The position numbers and the translations under genes were made by a program. Below the pieces are notes generated by a model. It had not been told where the DNA came from, did not search any database, and saw only the letters and a list, made by a program, of their open reading frames with translations. A stretch of 59,822 nucleotides of DNA from Fortiea sp. LEGE XX443 (GTDB lineage Bacteria; Cyanobacteriota; Cyanobacteriia; Cyanobacteriales; Nostocaceae). The stretch covers positions 1 through 59,822 of the forward strand of contig NZ_JADEXZ010000031.1 in the NCBI RefSeq assembly GCF_015206815.1, given 5' to 3'. Shown here one piece after another: positions 30,161 to 38,525 of the stretch; position 1 is the stretch's first letter, and every line of letters starts with the position of its first letter.

Positions 30161-30880
30161 GTGGTTCCCATTAGAGATAATAATCCCATAGAAATTACGC
30201 CTTATGTAACATATGGGCTAATAGCAGCCAACGTCCTCGCTTTTATTTATGAAGCCAGCCTTCCTCCCCAAGCATTAGATGGCTTTCTGCACCTAGCAGC
30301 TGTAGTTCCAAAAGAACTCAGCTTAAGTTTTGCTGGTGTCTCTGTCCACCAACCAGTACCAGAGTGGGCAACTTTAATTACCTCCCAATTTTTGCATGGC
30401 GGTTTGTTGCACCTAGCTGGCAATATGTTATTTCTGTGGATATTTGGTAACAACGTTGAAGATAAGTTGGGTCATGCCAAATATTTATTATTTTATTTAG
30501 CTTGCGGTGTTTTAGCGTCTTTGACCCAGTGGTATTTCTCCCCTAATTCTAACATTCCATCTTTGGGGGCCAGTGGTGCGATCGCTGGTGTGATGGGTGC
30601 ATATATTCTCCGCTTTCCCAAAGCTGAAATTCTCGGTGTAGTACCTTTAGGATTTTTCTTCCCTACTTTCAGAGTTCCAGCCTATTTCTTTTTAGGATTT
30701 TGGTTTCTCCAGCAATCTTTCTACGGACTCGTTAGTTTAGAAACACCTACCAATATTGGTATGGAAAGCGGCGGTATTGCCTACTGGGCACACGCAGGAG
30801 GTTTCATCTTTGGAGCTATTCTTGGCCCACTGTTAGGTTTGTTTAGCGACAAATCTCCAGAAGAATCATGGTATGGATAA
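30161..30880 (+). CDS. rhomboid family intramembrane serine protease
   Basis: The 239-residue membrane protein has the rhomboid hallmarks: FLHGGLLHLAGNMLFLWIFGNN, the catalytic serine in GASGAIAGVMGAY and the catalytic histidine in WAHAGGFIFG. About six membrane segments are seen. The start is a GTG at 30161. It is 50 bp after ribBA and 104 bp before a close paralogue on the same strand. The substrate is unknown. Confidence 0.93.
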   Translation: MVPIRDNNPIEITPYVTYGLIAANVLAFIYEASLPPQALDGFLHLAAVVPKELSLSFAGVSVHQPVPEWATLITSQFLHGGLLHLAGNMLFLWIFGNNVEDKLGHAKYLLFYLACGVLASLTQWYFSPNSNIPSLGASGAIAGVMGAYILRFPKAEILGVVPLGFFFPTFRVPAYFFLGFWFLQQSFYGLVSLETPTNIGMESGGIAYWAHAGGFIFGAILGPLLGLFSDKSPEESWYG

Positions 30881-30984
30881 GAGCTTTCTAGCCTGATTGA
30901 TTTCACAGGTGTAATTACCTAAATTTTTCAACTGCCAGCCAGACAAGCTATATTGCAATTAATAGATAATTAGGAAAAACACCT

Positions 30985-31662
30985 GTGTTTCCACTCTATG
31001 ACGAAAATCCGACGCGAATCACACCATATTTCACTTACGGTTTGATTGGCATGAACGTTTTAGTTTTTCTTCATCAAGTGAGTCTATCTAATGTCCAATT
31101 GAATCAATTTTTTAATGAGTATGCTGTAGTACCTCAAGAATTAACCTACAACTTTAGTGGAGAATGGACAACGTTAATTACATCACAGTTTCTCCACGGT
31201 GGTTGGTGGCACTTAATATCCAATATGGTGTTTCTTTGGGTCTTTGGCAATAATGTCGAAGACCGTTTGGGTCATTTCAAATATCTAATTTTTTATTTGA
31301 CATGCGGCGCTCTAGCAGCTTTGTGCCAGTGGTTTATAGGGATGAATTCTGCGATTCCTTCCTTGGGCGCTAGTGGGGCAATTTCTGGGGTTTTGGGTGC
31401 ATATCTGATCCGTTTCCCTCAAGCTAGAATTACAACCTTAGTGTTCTTAGGTTTTTTTGTGACTACAATCAGCGTTCCTGCACTAGTAGTCATTGGCATT
31501 TTCTTTGTACAGAATGTGATATCTGGTGTTGCCAGCCTCCAAGCAGCTGCTAATATGAGTGTCCAAACAGGGGGAGTTGCTTACTGGGCGCACATCGGTG
31601 GTTTTGTTTTTGGAGTAATTCTTGCGCCTTTGTTTGGTTTATTTAAACGCGACGACTACTAA
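30985..31662 (+). CDS. second rhomboid family intramembrane serine protease
   Basis: The 225-residue protein is a tandem paralogue of the preceding gene. It has FLHGGWWHLISNMVFLWVFG, the serine motif GASGAISGVLGAY and WAHIGGFVFG. It lacks about 14 residues in the first loop relative to the neighbour. It also starts with GTG. Both begin VP(I/-)RDNNP or FPLYDENP followed by I(T)PY. Tandem duplication is the simplest explanation for the pair. Confidence 0.92.
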   Translation: MFPLYDENPTRITPYFTYGLIGMNVLVFLHQVSLSNVQLNQFFNEYAVVPQELTYNFSGEWTTLITSQFLHGGWWHLISNMVFLWVFGNNVEDRLGHFKYLIFYLTCGALAALCQWFIGMNSAIPSLGASGAISGVLGAYLIRFPQARITTLVFLGFFVTTISVPALVVIGIFFVQNVISGVASLQAAANMSVQTGGVAYWAHIGGFVFGVILAPLFGLFKRDDY

Positions 31663-31962
31663 TAGCGTAAATATAGGGCGTATCTATGCACAAAAATTAT
31701 TTATTGGGACTCGCGTAAAAATAACTTACCTGATAAATTGATAAAGTGAATGTTGAGCAACATAGCTTACTAAAACACGTTCAATCTCAAAACCGAGTCT
31801 GTGGAGTGGGCAGAGAGAGAAAAAGTTCACAAGAAACTGACCCTACTTTATTGAGTGCTAATTGCATCCAGAAGAAAATTAATATCAGAAGTATTTGTCT
31901 GGGGTTATTCAATTCCCAAGAGTATCTTTTGAGCTAGTAGCTGTACAACCATAGAGGCAGTT

Positions 31963-32484
31963 ATGCCAAGAACACAGAAAAACGATAACTTTATTGACAA
32001 ATCTTTTACAGTCATGGCAGATATCATTCTGAAGATTCTGCCAACCAACAGAAAAGCTAAAGAAGCATTCGTTTATTACCGAGATGGAATGTCGGCACAA
32101 GCAGAAGGGGAGTATGCCGAAGCATTAGACTATTACCAAGAAGCCTTAACACTAGAAGAAGACACCAACGATCGCAGTTATATTTTCTATAACATGGGTC
32201 TAATTTACGCTAGTAACGGGGATCACAGCAAAGCTTTAGAACTGTATCACCAGGCAATTGAACTCAACCCACGTATACCCCAAGCCTTGAATAATATCGC
32301 CGTGATTTATCATTACCAAGGCGAAAAAGCTAAAGAAGCTGGAGATCATGACGGTGGCGAAGCACTGTTTGATCAAGCAGCAGATTATTGGATTAGAGCT
32401 ATTCGCATGGCTCCCAATAACTACATCGAAGCCCAAAACTGGCTGAAAACCACTGGGCGGATGCAAATTGACGTATTCTTTTAG
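31963..32484 (+). CDS. ycf3: photosystem I assembly protein Ycf3
   Basis: The 173-residue protein matches the plastid/cyanobacterial Ycf3 family from its [20 protein letters not shown] opening. It has three TPR units (about residues 35-68, 72-105 and 120-153). It acts on thylakoids as a chaperone that helps PsaA/PsaB assemble. Length is standard. About 300 bp precede it, without another supportable gene, so it has its own promoter. Confidence 0.96.
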   Translation: MPRTQKNDNFIDKSFTVMADIILKILPTNRKAKEAFVYYRDGMSAQAEGEYAEALDYYQEALTLEEDTNDRSYIFYNMGLIYASNGDHSKALELYHQAIELNPRIPQALNNIAVIYHYQGEKAKEAGDHDGGEALFDQAADYWIRAIRMAPNNYIEAQNWLKTTGRMQIDVFF

Positions 32485-32580
32485 TTAATGATCAATAGTC
32501 AATGGTTATGAGTTAATTAACTGGTTTGATGACTATAACTATGGACTTTTGACTATGGACTTTTGACTTATAACTAAACC

Positions 32581-32874
32581 ATGATTGATCGTGAACAAGT
32601 TCATAAAGTAGCCCTTCTCTCTCGGTTAGAATTGACACCAGAAGAAGAAGAGCAATTTACCACTCAGCTAGGAAATATTTTGGATTATGTTCAACAGCTG
32701 AGTGAATTAGATGTTAGCGATGTGCTACCAACCACACGGGCTATTGATGTAAGCAATGTAACGCGAGAGGATAAGCTACAACCTTATCCTAACCGAGATG
32801 CTATTCTCGATAGTGCGCCTGAACAAGAAGGTGAATTTTTCAAAGTACCAAAAATTCTCAACAGCGAAGAGTAG
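32581..32874 (+). CDS. gatC: Asp-tRNA(Asn)/Glu-tRNA(Gln) amidotransferase subunit C
   Basis: The 97-residue protein is the small subunit of GatCAB, which amidates mischarged Glu-tRNA(Gln) or Asp-tRNA(Asn). The family blocks VALLSRLELTPEEEEQFT, ILDYVQQLSELDVSDVLPT and the C-terminal FFKVPKIL are present. Cyanobacterial gatC is typically unlinked to gatA and gatB, as here. The 96 bp before it contain heptamer-type tandem repeats (GACTATGGACTTTT). Confidence 0.95.
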   Translation: MIDREQVHKVALLSRLELTPEEEEQFTTQLGNILDYVQQLSELDVSDVLPTTRAIDVSNVTREDKLQPYPNRDAILDSAPEQEGEFFKVPKILNSEE

Positions 32875-32901
32875 GAACTACAAAGTCAAAAGGTAAAAGG
32901 T

Positions 32902-32940
32902 AAAAGTAAAAAGAAAAAAATATTTTGCCTTTTTACTTTT
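32902..32940. terminator. hairpin between convergent gatC and CBS-CP12
   Basis: The arms AAAAGTAAAAAG and CTTTTTACTTTT are perfect complements, 15 bp apart, and lie between convergent stops. The stem is AT-only, so it would be weak, but A- and T-rich tracts flank it on both strands. Confidence 0.55.
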
Positions 32941-32952
32941 TACTTTTCATTT

Positions 32953-33573
32953 CTAAGGTTGGTAATTACGGCATTCAGGCGCAGCGGGATTTTCCCGACA
33001 GTATTCTTCAAAGGAAATTTTAGCGGAAGGTATGGGTTCAGCTTTTTGATGAGCGGCTTCAGCTTGGAGTTCTTCTACTTCATCCCAAGCAGCAGCACAA
33101 GATTTAGAATAAGCTCCATGCTGAGTACAAGTGGCACGAGCTACTTCAATAGCTTTTTCAATTTTCTCCTCCAGCATTAGTGTTTTTGGAGTTTCGACAA
33201 AATTACTTTTAGTTAAAATGTCAGTAATCGAGATGATGCCTAGCAGCTTACCTTGAATTACTGGCGCTCTACGAATACCAGTATTGGCAAATAATCGCGC
33301 TACATACTCCACACTCAACTCAGGATTTACGACAATGCAGGGTTTGCTCATAATTTCGTAAACCCGTACTTGCTTGGGGTCTTTACCGTAGGCTATCACC
33401 TTATAGACAATATCTGTTTCGCTAACCATGCCATAGGCATCATTATCATAGCGACGATCCACAACCAAGGCACGCAATTTTTTTTCCTTCATCAGCCCCA
33501 CTGCTTCAGCAACAGTGGCCGAACCGCGAATAGTAACAACATCCTTGGTCATGATATCTTCAGCTTTCATCAT
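32953..33573 (-). CDS. CBS-domain protein fused to CP12
   Basis: The 206-residue protein has two CBS motifs (about residues 1-130: MKAEDIMTKDVVTIRGSATV; VYEIMSKPCIVVNPELSVEY). A CP12-like tail follows (about 135-206), with CTQHGAYSKSC and the final YCRENPAAPECRNY cysteine pair. CP12 binds GAPDH and phosphoribulokinase under redox control; CBS modules bind adenine nucleotides. Fusions of the two are known in cyanobacteria and should link energy charge to redox state. I start at the ATG at 33573, which has AGGAG 9 bp upstream. A TTG start at 33624 would lie in a dispersed repeat. Confidence 0.92.
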   Translation of the reverse strand: MMKAEDIMTKDVVTIRGSATVAEAVGLMKEKKLRALVVDRRYDNDAYGMVSETDIVYKVIAYGKDPKQVRVYEIMSKPCIVVNPELSVEYVARLFANTGIRRAPVIQGKLLGIISITDILTKSNFVETPKTLMLEEKIEKAIEVARATCTQHGAYSKSCAAAWDEVEELQAEAAHQKAEPIPSAKISFEEYCRENPAAPECRNYQP

Positions 33574-33602
33574 TGCTGTAGTCTCCTGGTAAATATTACC
33601 GT

Positions 33603-33653
33603 GCGGTGCGATGCGGCTGCTCAAGCTACACGGAGCGTCTCTTAGAGAAGAGG
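33603..33653. repeat. SDR-like repeat upstream of CBS-CP12
   Basis: A GC-rich block (GCGATGCGGCTGCTCAAGCT, then ACACGGAGCGTCTC) of the same type as those at 17721 and 39790 lies in the leader of the CBS-CP12 gene. It shares the GGAGCGTCTC core with the 17721 block. Confidence 0.6.
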
Positions 33654-34036
33654 CTTGTCATCAGACATCGCTTGAAGTTCAACGCCCTCATACAGTTTTT
33701 CCAATCTTTATTTAAGCGAAGAAAAAAGGCGAATCTTAGCATTGCAGCTGCACAGTTGAGTAATTAGCCACAACACTAAATTAGTGCAGCTTTTAATTCA
33801 TGATGTTATCGAAAGTGACCGAAGTCTAAAATCTCAGCATAATCATGCTGTTGAAGTATGAAATTTTATCGTTTAGCCTTCATTCTTTATCCTTTATCAG
33901 GCTAGGATGAACAAATAACCACCCAAATTTAGCTGACATATCTTTTTAGCAGTCAAGGCAAAGCACTAGACAATCTCTGCTGACTGTAAATTTCCACCCA
34001 GGTATACCATCTGCCAATAAATATTTATATTTACCT
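33654..34036. other. divergent intergenic region
   Basis: This 383-bp gap separates the divergent CBS-CP12 gene and the next membrane-anchored protein. It should hold both promoters. I see no RNA gene. Confidence 0.4.
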
Positions 34037-35176
34037 ATGTCAAATCGTCATTATCCTCCCGCCTACTTACGTTATTTCAAAGCCAGGTTATGGAATTTAG
34101 GCAAACCTGCTTTTTGGGGAACAGCAATTTTTTTATCGGTATTAGGGCTGGTAATTCGAGAATATTGGTCTAATCCAAATGCTTTTACGCAAAAACAAAA
34201 CAATGAAATTACTACTCAAAAAACTAATGACTCATCGCTAACACAAGAAGATAAAGCGATCGCCGCAGATATTGATAACTTGCCAGTTCTGTATAATGAA
34301 GTTGAACAAGCAACTAGCCCTATAATTGTCAGTTCCCCCACAAACAACTCCAAGCCCAACAAGGGTAAAGATTTTTTACAGGATTTAATTAACAAACAAA
34401 AATCTGCTAAAGACACCAAATTAAATCCTAGTTTCGGCATCAGTAGTGGCACATCTGTAGAGAAAAATCCTTTTGTCACCCAAACTGAAAATTTGTTACA
34501 GTTCGGCACACAAAATAGTAGCAGTCAGTTATTTACTTCGTCGTCTCAACCCAAAAATATAGTCGAAAACTCTTACGCAGTAGGCATCGGAGTCAACAAG
34601 ACCCCAAATAATCCCTACAACTCAATTAGCTCTTCACCAACGATACTTCCACCATCAACTAACCAAACACCATCTAGCATCAATGGTGTAACTTCTGCTC
34701 CCAGCAATACTTTTGGGCAAACCTTATACAACGAAGTTCCCCAGAATTTATCTAACACCAATAATAATCTAGGGACAAATTTATATAATCAAATCCCACA
34801 AAGTTTACCTACTAATAACCAACCTTTTACACCTAGCACAAGTTTAAATGGTGGTACAGGCTATATTCAGCCAACTGTACCAAATTTACCAACAAATTCT
34901 TATAACCGTATAAATACTGTCCCGCTATTGCCTACCCAAATACCATCAACAACTACAACACAACCTATAACTTCAACTGCACCAACGAACACTACACCCA
35001 ACGCTGGCCAGAATCCCTATTCAAATCTTGTCACACCTTCTACTCCAGCAAGTTACCAAAATAATCGGTATTTCAGAGGTCTACCCATTCAAATACCGCA
35101 GTCTAATTTCTCAACTACTCCCCAAATTCCTGGACAGTCTACAGGTGGTGTTCCCGCAAATGGTTATGGCTATTAA
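34037..35176 (+). CDS. membrane-anchored low-complexity Asn/Thr/Pro/Ser-rich protein
   Basis: The 379-residue product has a short basic start, then one membrane segment (about 25-43, KPAFWGTAIFLSVLGLVIRE). The rest is disordered and rich in N, T, P, S and Q, with loose repeats of the form LYN(E/Q)(V/I)PQ(N/S)L. No domain is recognised. The topology suggests a bitopic protein with an extracytoplasmic tail. The codon use is similar to its neighbours. Confidence 0.7.
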   Translation: MSNRHYPPAYLRYFKARLWNLGKPAFWGTAIFLSVLGLVIREYWSNPNAFTQKQNNEITTQKTNDSSLTQEDKAIAADIDNLPVLYNEVEQATSPIIVSSPTNNSKPNKGKDFLQDLINKQKSAKDTKLNPSFGISSGTSVEKNPFVTQTENLLQFGTQNSSSQLFTSSSQPKNIVENSYAVGIGVNKTPNNPYNSISSSPTILPPSTNQTPSSINGVTSAPSNTFGQTLYNEVPQNLSNTNNNLGTNLYNQIPQSLPTNNQPFTPSTSLNGGTGYIQPTVPNLPTNSYNRINTVPLLPTQIPSTTTTQPITSTAPTNTTPNAGQNPYSNLVTPSTPASYQNNRYFRGLPIQIPQSNFSTTPQIPGQSTGGVPANGYGY

Positions 35177-35293
35177 TAGTCTTGGCAAATTGGAATAAGT
35201 AGAGACGCAGCAGTGGTGCGTTTCCAGATGTAATTACAAATTGGTATAAGATTCTGGAAATGTATAAGCTAAAATCTAAAATCCAAAATTGGT

Positions 35294-36001
35294 ATGCGAC
35301 CTTATCACCATATCCCCATTATTGAATGCGGTGAAGCTTTGGTAGAGATTCCTTTAGAACTGTTTGCAGTGGAATCTCCCCATCCTTATGCAAAATTGGG
35401 TGCTACTTATGGTGAATACTCTCCTTATTATCTGCGCCGGAGTGTTGTTGAAAATTTAATCCAAGCTCAAAATTACTTGCACTCTTTACATCCTCATTGG
35501 CGTATTCAAATTTTTGACGGCTATCGCCCGATCGCAGTGCAGCAGTTTATGGTAGATTACAGCTTTGCTACAGAAGTACAAGAGAGAGGATTAACTGAGA
35601 CTGAGTTAACGCCAAATCAGCGCCAAGAAATTTGGGAGGCGGTTTACCAAATTTGGGCTGTACCGAGTATGGATGAAAAAACGCCTCCTCCCCACAGTAC
35701 GGGTGCAGCGGTGGATGTAACGCTAGTGGATAACACAGGACAAGTGATAAATATGGGTTCGCCCATTGATGAATTGTCAGAGCGATCGCATCCCAATTAC
35801 TATATCAATCATCCCCAAAAAGAAGCACAACAGTATCATAGCGATCGTCAGCTATTAAATGATGTCATGCTAAAAGCGGGATTTCAACGCAATCCCAGAG
35901 AATGGTGGCATTTTTGTTTCGGCGATCAAATGTGGGCGTGGCTGAATAATCAAGTTAATCCTGCTAATTCTTTGACAGCCCGTTATGGTCGAATTTTATA
36001 G
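35294..36001 (+). CDS. D-alanyl-D-alanine dipeptidase (VanX/DdpX, peptidase M15D)
   Basis: The 235-residue zinc enzyme should cleave D-Ala-D-Ala or recycle wall peptides. The motifs of the family are present: FDGYRPIAVQQ, the zinc ligands in HSTGAAVDVTLVD, and EWWHFCFGD with the catalytic E and the third ligand H. No signal peptide is visible, which fits a cytoplasmic enzyme. No van genes are nearby, so a wall-recycling role is more likely than antibiotic resistance. Confidence 0.92.
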   Translation: MRPYHHIPIIECGEALVEIPLELFAVESPHPYAKLGATYGEYSPYYLRRSVVENLIQAQNYLHSLHPHWRIQIFDGYRPIAVQQFMVDYSFATEVQERGLTETELTPNQRQEIWEAVYQIWAVPSMDEKTPPPHSTGAAVDVTLVDNTGQVINMGSPIDELSERSHPNYYINHPQKEAQQYHSDRQLLNDVMLKAGFQRNPREWWHFCFGDQMWAWLNNQVNPANSLTARYGRIL

Positions 36002-36009
36002 ATGTATAG

Positions 36010-36483
36010 TTAAGCATCTTCTGGATTCAGATGTTTTAATTCGTCAGTGGTGAAAGTGCCAATAGGACTCCAAAGCAAATACGGAATGAGTAATATTGTT
36101 GCTAATCCTGAAATTGGCAGAACACACAAAGCCAAAACTATGGCTGAAATCATCCCAATTAACCCAATAGTTTCGCCAGCTTTAAGACTCCGCAACCTCA
36201 GCATTAGCGGTATGTAGGCAACAGTAATGATTTCTACGAACAGGTACAAACCCATCAGCAACCAAGTAACCAAACTTCCAGGGCTGTGTTGCCAAATAAT
36301 GTTAGCAGAAATTGCGCCACAAACAAAAATTACAGTCCAAATGAGAGGGATAAACGGCTCAAACACTAGCCATTGTGGACGGCTTAAATTTGCAAACCAT
36401 TTTACGTCACGGGGCGTAATAAAAAAACTGCCAATTGCAATCAAGAAAGTTATCGCCCCAATGATTACACCAGATGACACCAT
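36010..36483 (-). CDS. TspO/MBR family protein
   Basis: The 157-residue five-helix membrane protein has the family's RPQWLVFEPFIPLIWTVIFVCG segment and a helix-rich remainder ending in SPIGTFTTDEL. TspO binds porphyrins and other small molecules and acts in stress responses. I start at the ATG at 36483, preceded by AAAGG at 7 bp. This gives exactly the same length and alignment as the tandem paralogue upstream. Starts at 36510 or 36546 would add unmatched residues. The gap to the paralogue's stop is 78 bp. Confidence 0.85.
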   Translation of the reverse strand: MVSSGVIIGAITFLIAIGSFFITPRDVKWFANLSRPQWLVFEPFIPLIWTVIFVCGAISANIIWQHSPGSLVTWLLMGLYLFVEIITVAYIPLMLRLRSLKAGETIGLIGMISAIVLALCVLPISGLATILLIPYLLWSPIGTFTTDELKHLNPEDA

Positions 36484-36561
36484 ACCAATACCTTTTGTCA
36501 AGTTATACATTGCCAGTTTGACAATATAAGGTATGGGTGAAATCAACCACAGGTTTGATAC

Positions 36562-37035
36562 TCAAGCATCTTGAGGATTGAGTCTGATCATCTGCCAAGT
36601 GGTATAAGTACCAATGGGACTCCAAAGTAAAAATGGTACTAATAATAGTGCAGCCCAACCAGAAATCGGTAAGACAGCAAGGGTTAATATAAGTCCGATA
36701 ATAAAACCTGTACCACCAATGATTGTTCCTGCCTGAAGACTCCGCAACCGACACATGACGGGTGTATAGGCGATGATTACAATTTCTAAGATTAAGTATA
36801 AACTCATCAATAACCAAGTGGATATGGTTCCTGGGTTACGTTCCCAGACAATATAAGCCGACCAAGCACCACAAATAAAGATAACAGTCCAGATGATGGG
36901 AATTGCCGCCTCAAAAGTTAACCATCTCGGTCTTTGTAAACGCCTGAACCATTGGCGATCGCTAGACTGAATTAAACTAGCTGCTAAAGCAACTAATATT
37001 GCTACCCCCCCAATTACCATCCAAGATTTGATCAT
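36562..37035 (-). CDS. TspO/MBR family protein, tandem paralogue
   Basis: The 157-residue protein shares the TspO pattern with its downstream neighbour: RPRWLTFEAAIPIIWTVIFICG and SPIGTYTTWQMIRLNPQDA at the end. Five hydrophobic segments are seen. The two genes are on one strand and likely in one transcript. Both are close to the scytonemin block but are not known members of it. Confidence 0.88.
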   Translation of the reverse strand: MIKSWMVIGGVAILVALAASLIQSSDRQWFRRLQRPRWLTFEAAIPIIWTVIFICGAWSAYIVWERNPGTISTWLLMSLYLILEIVIIAYTPVMCRLRSLQAGTIIGGTGFIIGLILTLAVLPISGWAALLLVPFLLWSPIGTYTTWQMIRLNPQDA

Positions 37036-37233
37036 GCCTTTTATCCCTTATAATTGCTGTCTATTGCTGAAATATCACCCTTGATAGTGTGATTTTGTCA
37101 ATCTACTTACTAAATACTCATCATCCCTGAGTTTGATAACTTGTTGTTAGTCAGAGATATTTCATCTCATGGGTATGAGTTAAGCATGTTTAGACAGGCT
37201 ATAGGGATAAAAGCGAAATCTCATCAGTTTTAT

Positions 37234-38373
37234 TCAAACAGAATTGGCATTAGTAGCCAAAGCATTCTTTTTGCGTAAAAATGTCTTTTGTTTGAACTTA
37301 AATAAACATAAATATAATAAACCACCTAATATCAGCGGTATTGAAGATGTAGGTTCTGGAACAGGCTCCAAACCTTGTCTAGGCGGGTAAGGCAATTGAT
37401 TTTTAGGAATTTCGCCAAATAAACTTAAAAATTGATCAATTTGAGGAGATATATCACCGTTATTAATACCATTACCTCTAGAAAGAATCAGCTTGTTAAA
37501 TATCTGGCTCTCAGACATTTCAAGATTACCTGTTAAACCAATAAAATCTTGACCTATACTTCCGACTAGCGAGTTAATCAGGGTCTCAACACCACTACTA
37601 TTTTCTTGCAAAAAAGAATCTAGGTTTCTAACATCGTTACTAAGTCCAATTGTCTCATTGCTGTTATCTACTAGCCAGTTACCATTACCAATAACTGTAT
37701 TCCCACTGGTAAAAACCCAGTTGCCATTACCAATAATAGTGTTGTTACTGCCAAAATCCCAGTTACCATTGCCAATGGTTTGATTGTCACTGCCAAAGTA
37801 CCAATTACCATTACCTAATGTAGAGTTATTGGTTCCTTCATCCCAATGCCAATTACCATTACCAATTGTTGTATTATTACCACCAAAACTCCAGTTACCA
37901 TTACCAATTGTGGCGTTATTATTACTAAAGTTCCAGTTACCATTACCAATTGTCGCACTGTCACTACCATAATTTGAATTGAAATTACCAACAATTGCGT
38001 TGTTAGTGCCAAAGTTATTATTACTATTACTGACAGGTGCGTTGTTTTGATTTAAAGGTAAGCTACCAAAGTTGTTAGGATTACTGCTACCTGTAAATGG
38101 GTTATTACTACCATCGAAAAAGTTCTCACCCAAAACTAACTTTAAGCGATTAAAAATTAATTGCTGAAGCTGACTGTCACCACCTCCTGCAAAAGGATTG
38201 CTATCACCGCCAGGAAGATTACGATTATTTGTAAAAGGGTTACTGCTTTCTACAGATGTATTTTCGCCTAGAGATGAATATAGTCCTTCAAAAGGCGATC
38301 GCTGAGACAGACTGCCACTACTATCATCAAAAGAATTATCAGCAACAGAGGTATTGACAGCAGATACTTCCAT
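37234..38373 (-). CDS. PEP-CTERM protein with GNGNW beta-repeats and SNPF motifs
   Basis: The 379-residue protein has three parts. The first (to about 110) has scattered SNPF(T/A)GG motifs. The second (about 130-240) has seven 14-residue repeats with GNGNW(x)F, rich in N and G, which could fold as a beta-solenoid. The third is a helical region, then a PEP-CTERM sorting signal (VPEPTSSIPLILGGLLYLCL followed by basic residues) for exosortase-type processing. No classical signal peptide is visible at the N-terminus. I start at ATG 38373 (GGAG 10 bp upstream) rather than GTG 38379. It is the last gene of the scytonemin block. The shared SNPF motif links it to the next gene. No function is known. 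Confidence 0.7.
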   Translation of the reverse strand: MEVSAVNTSVADNSFDDSSGSLSQRSPFEGLYSSLGENTSVESSNPFTNNRNLPGGDSNPFAGGGDSQLQQLIFNRLKLVLGENFFDGSNNPFTGSSNPNNFGSLPLNQNNAPVSNSNNNFGTNNAIVGNFNSNYGSDSATIGNGNWNFSNNNATIGNGNWSFGGNNTTIGNGNWHWDEGTNNSTLGNGNWYFGSDNQTIGNGNWDFGSNNTIIGNGNWVFTSGNTVIGNGNWLVDNSNETIGLSNDVRNLDSFLQENSSGVETLINSLVGSIGQDFIGLTGNLEMSESQIFNKLILSRGNGINNGDISPQIDQFLSLFGEIPKNQLPYPPRQGLEPVPEPTSSIPLILGGLLYLCLFKFKQKTFLRKKNALATNANSV

Positions 38374-38525
38374 CAGCACTAATCTCCTATTTTTGCGTTA
38401 ATAATTTGCTAAAACAGAGAAAAATACAAAAACCGCAGATAGATAAATATAGCTATTTTAGGATTGATGATTTCTGTTTCACTGCGGTTTTTTGCAAAAA
38501 TTCTAAGAACTAATAACTGTTGCTA

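Noticed and set aside
31746-31937. 63-residue frame before ycf3
   Set aside because: No ribosome-binding site or domain; it lies in the ycf3 leader.
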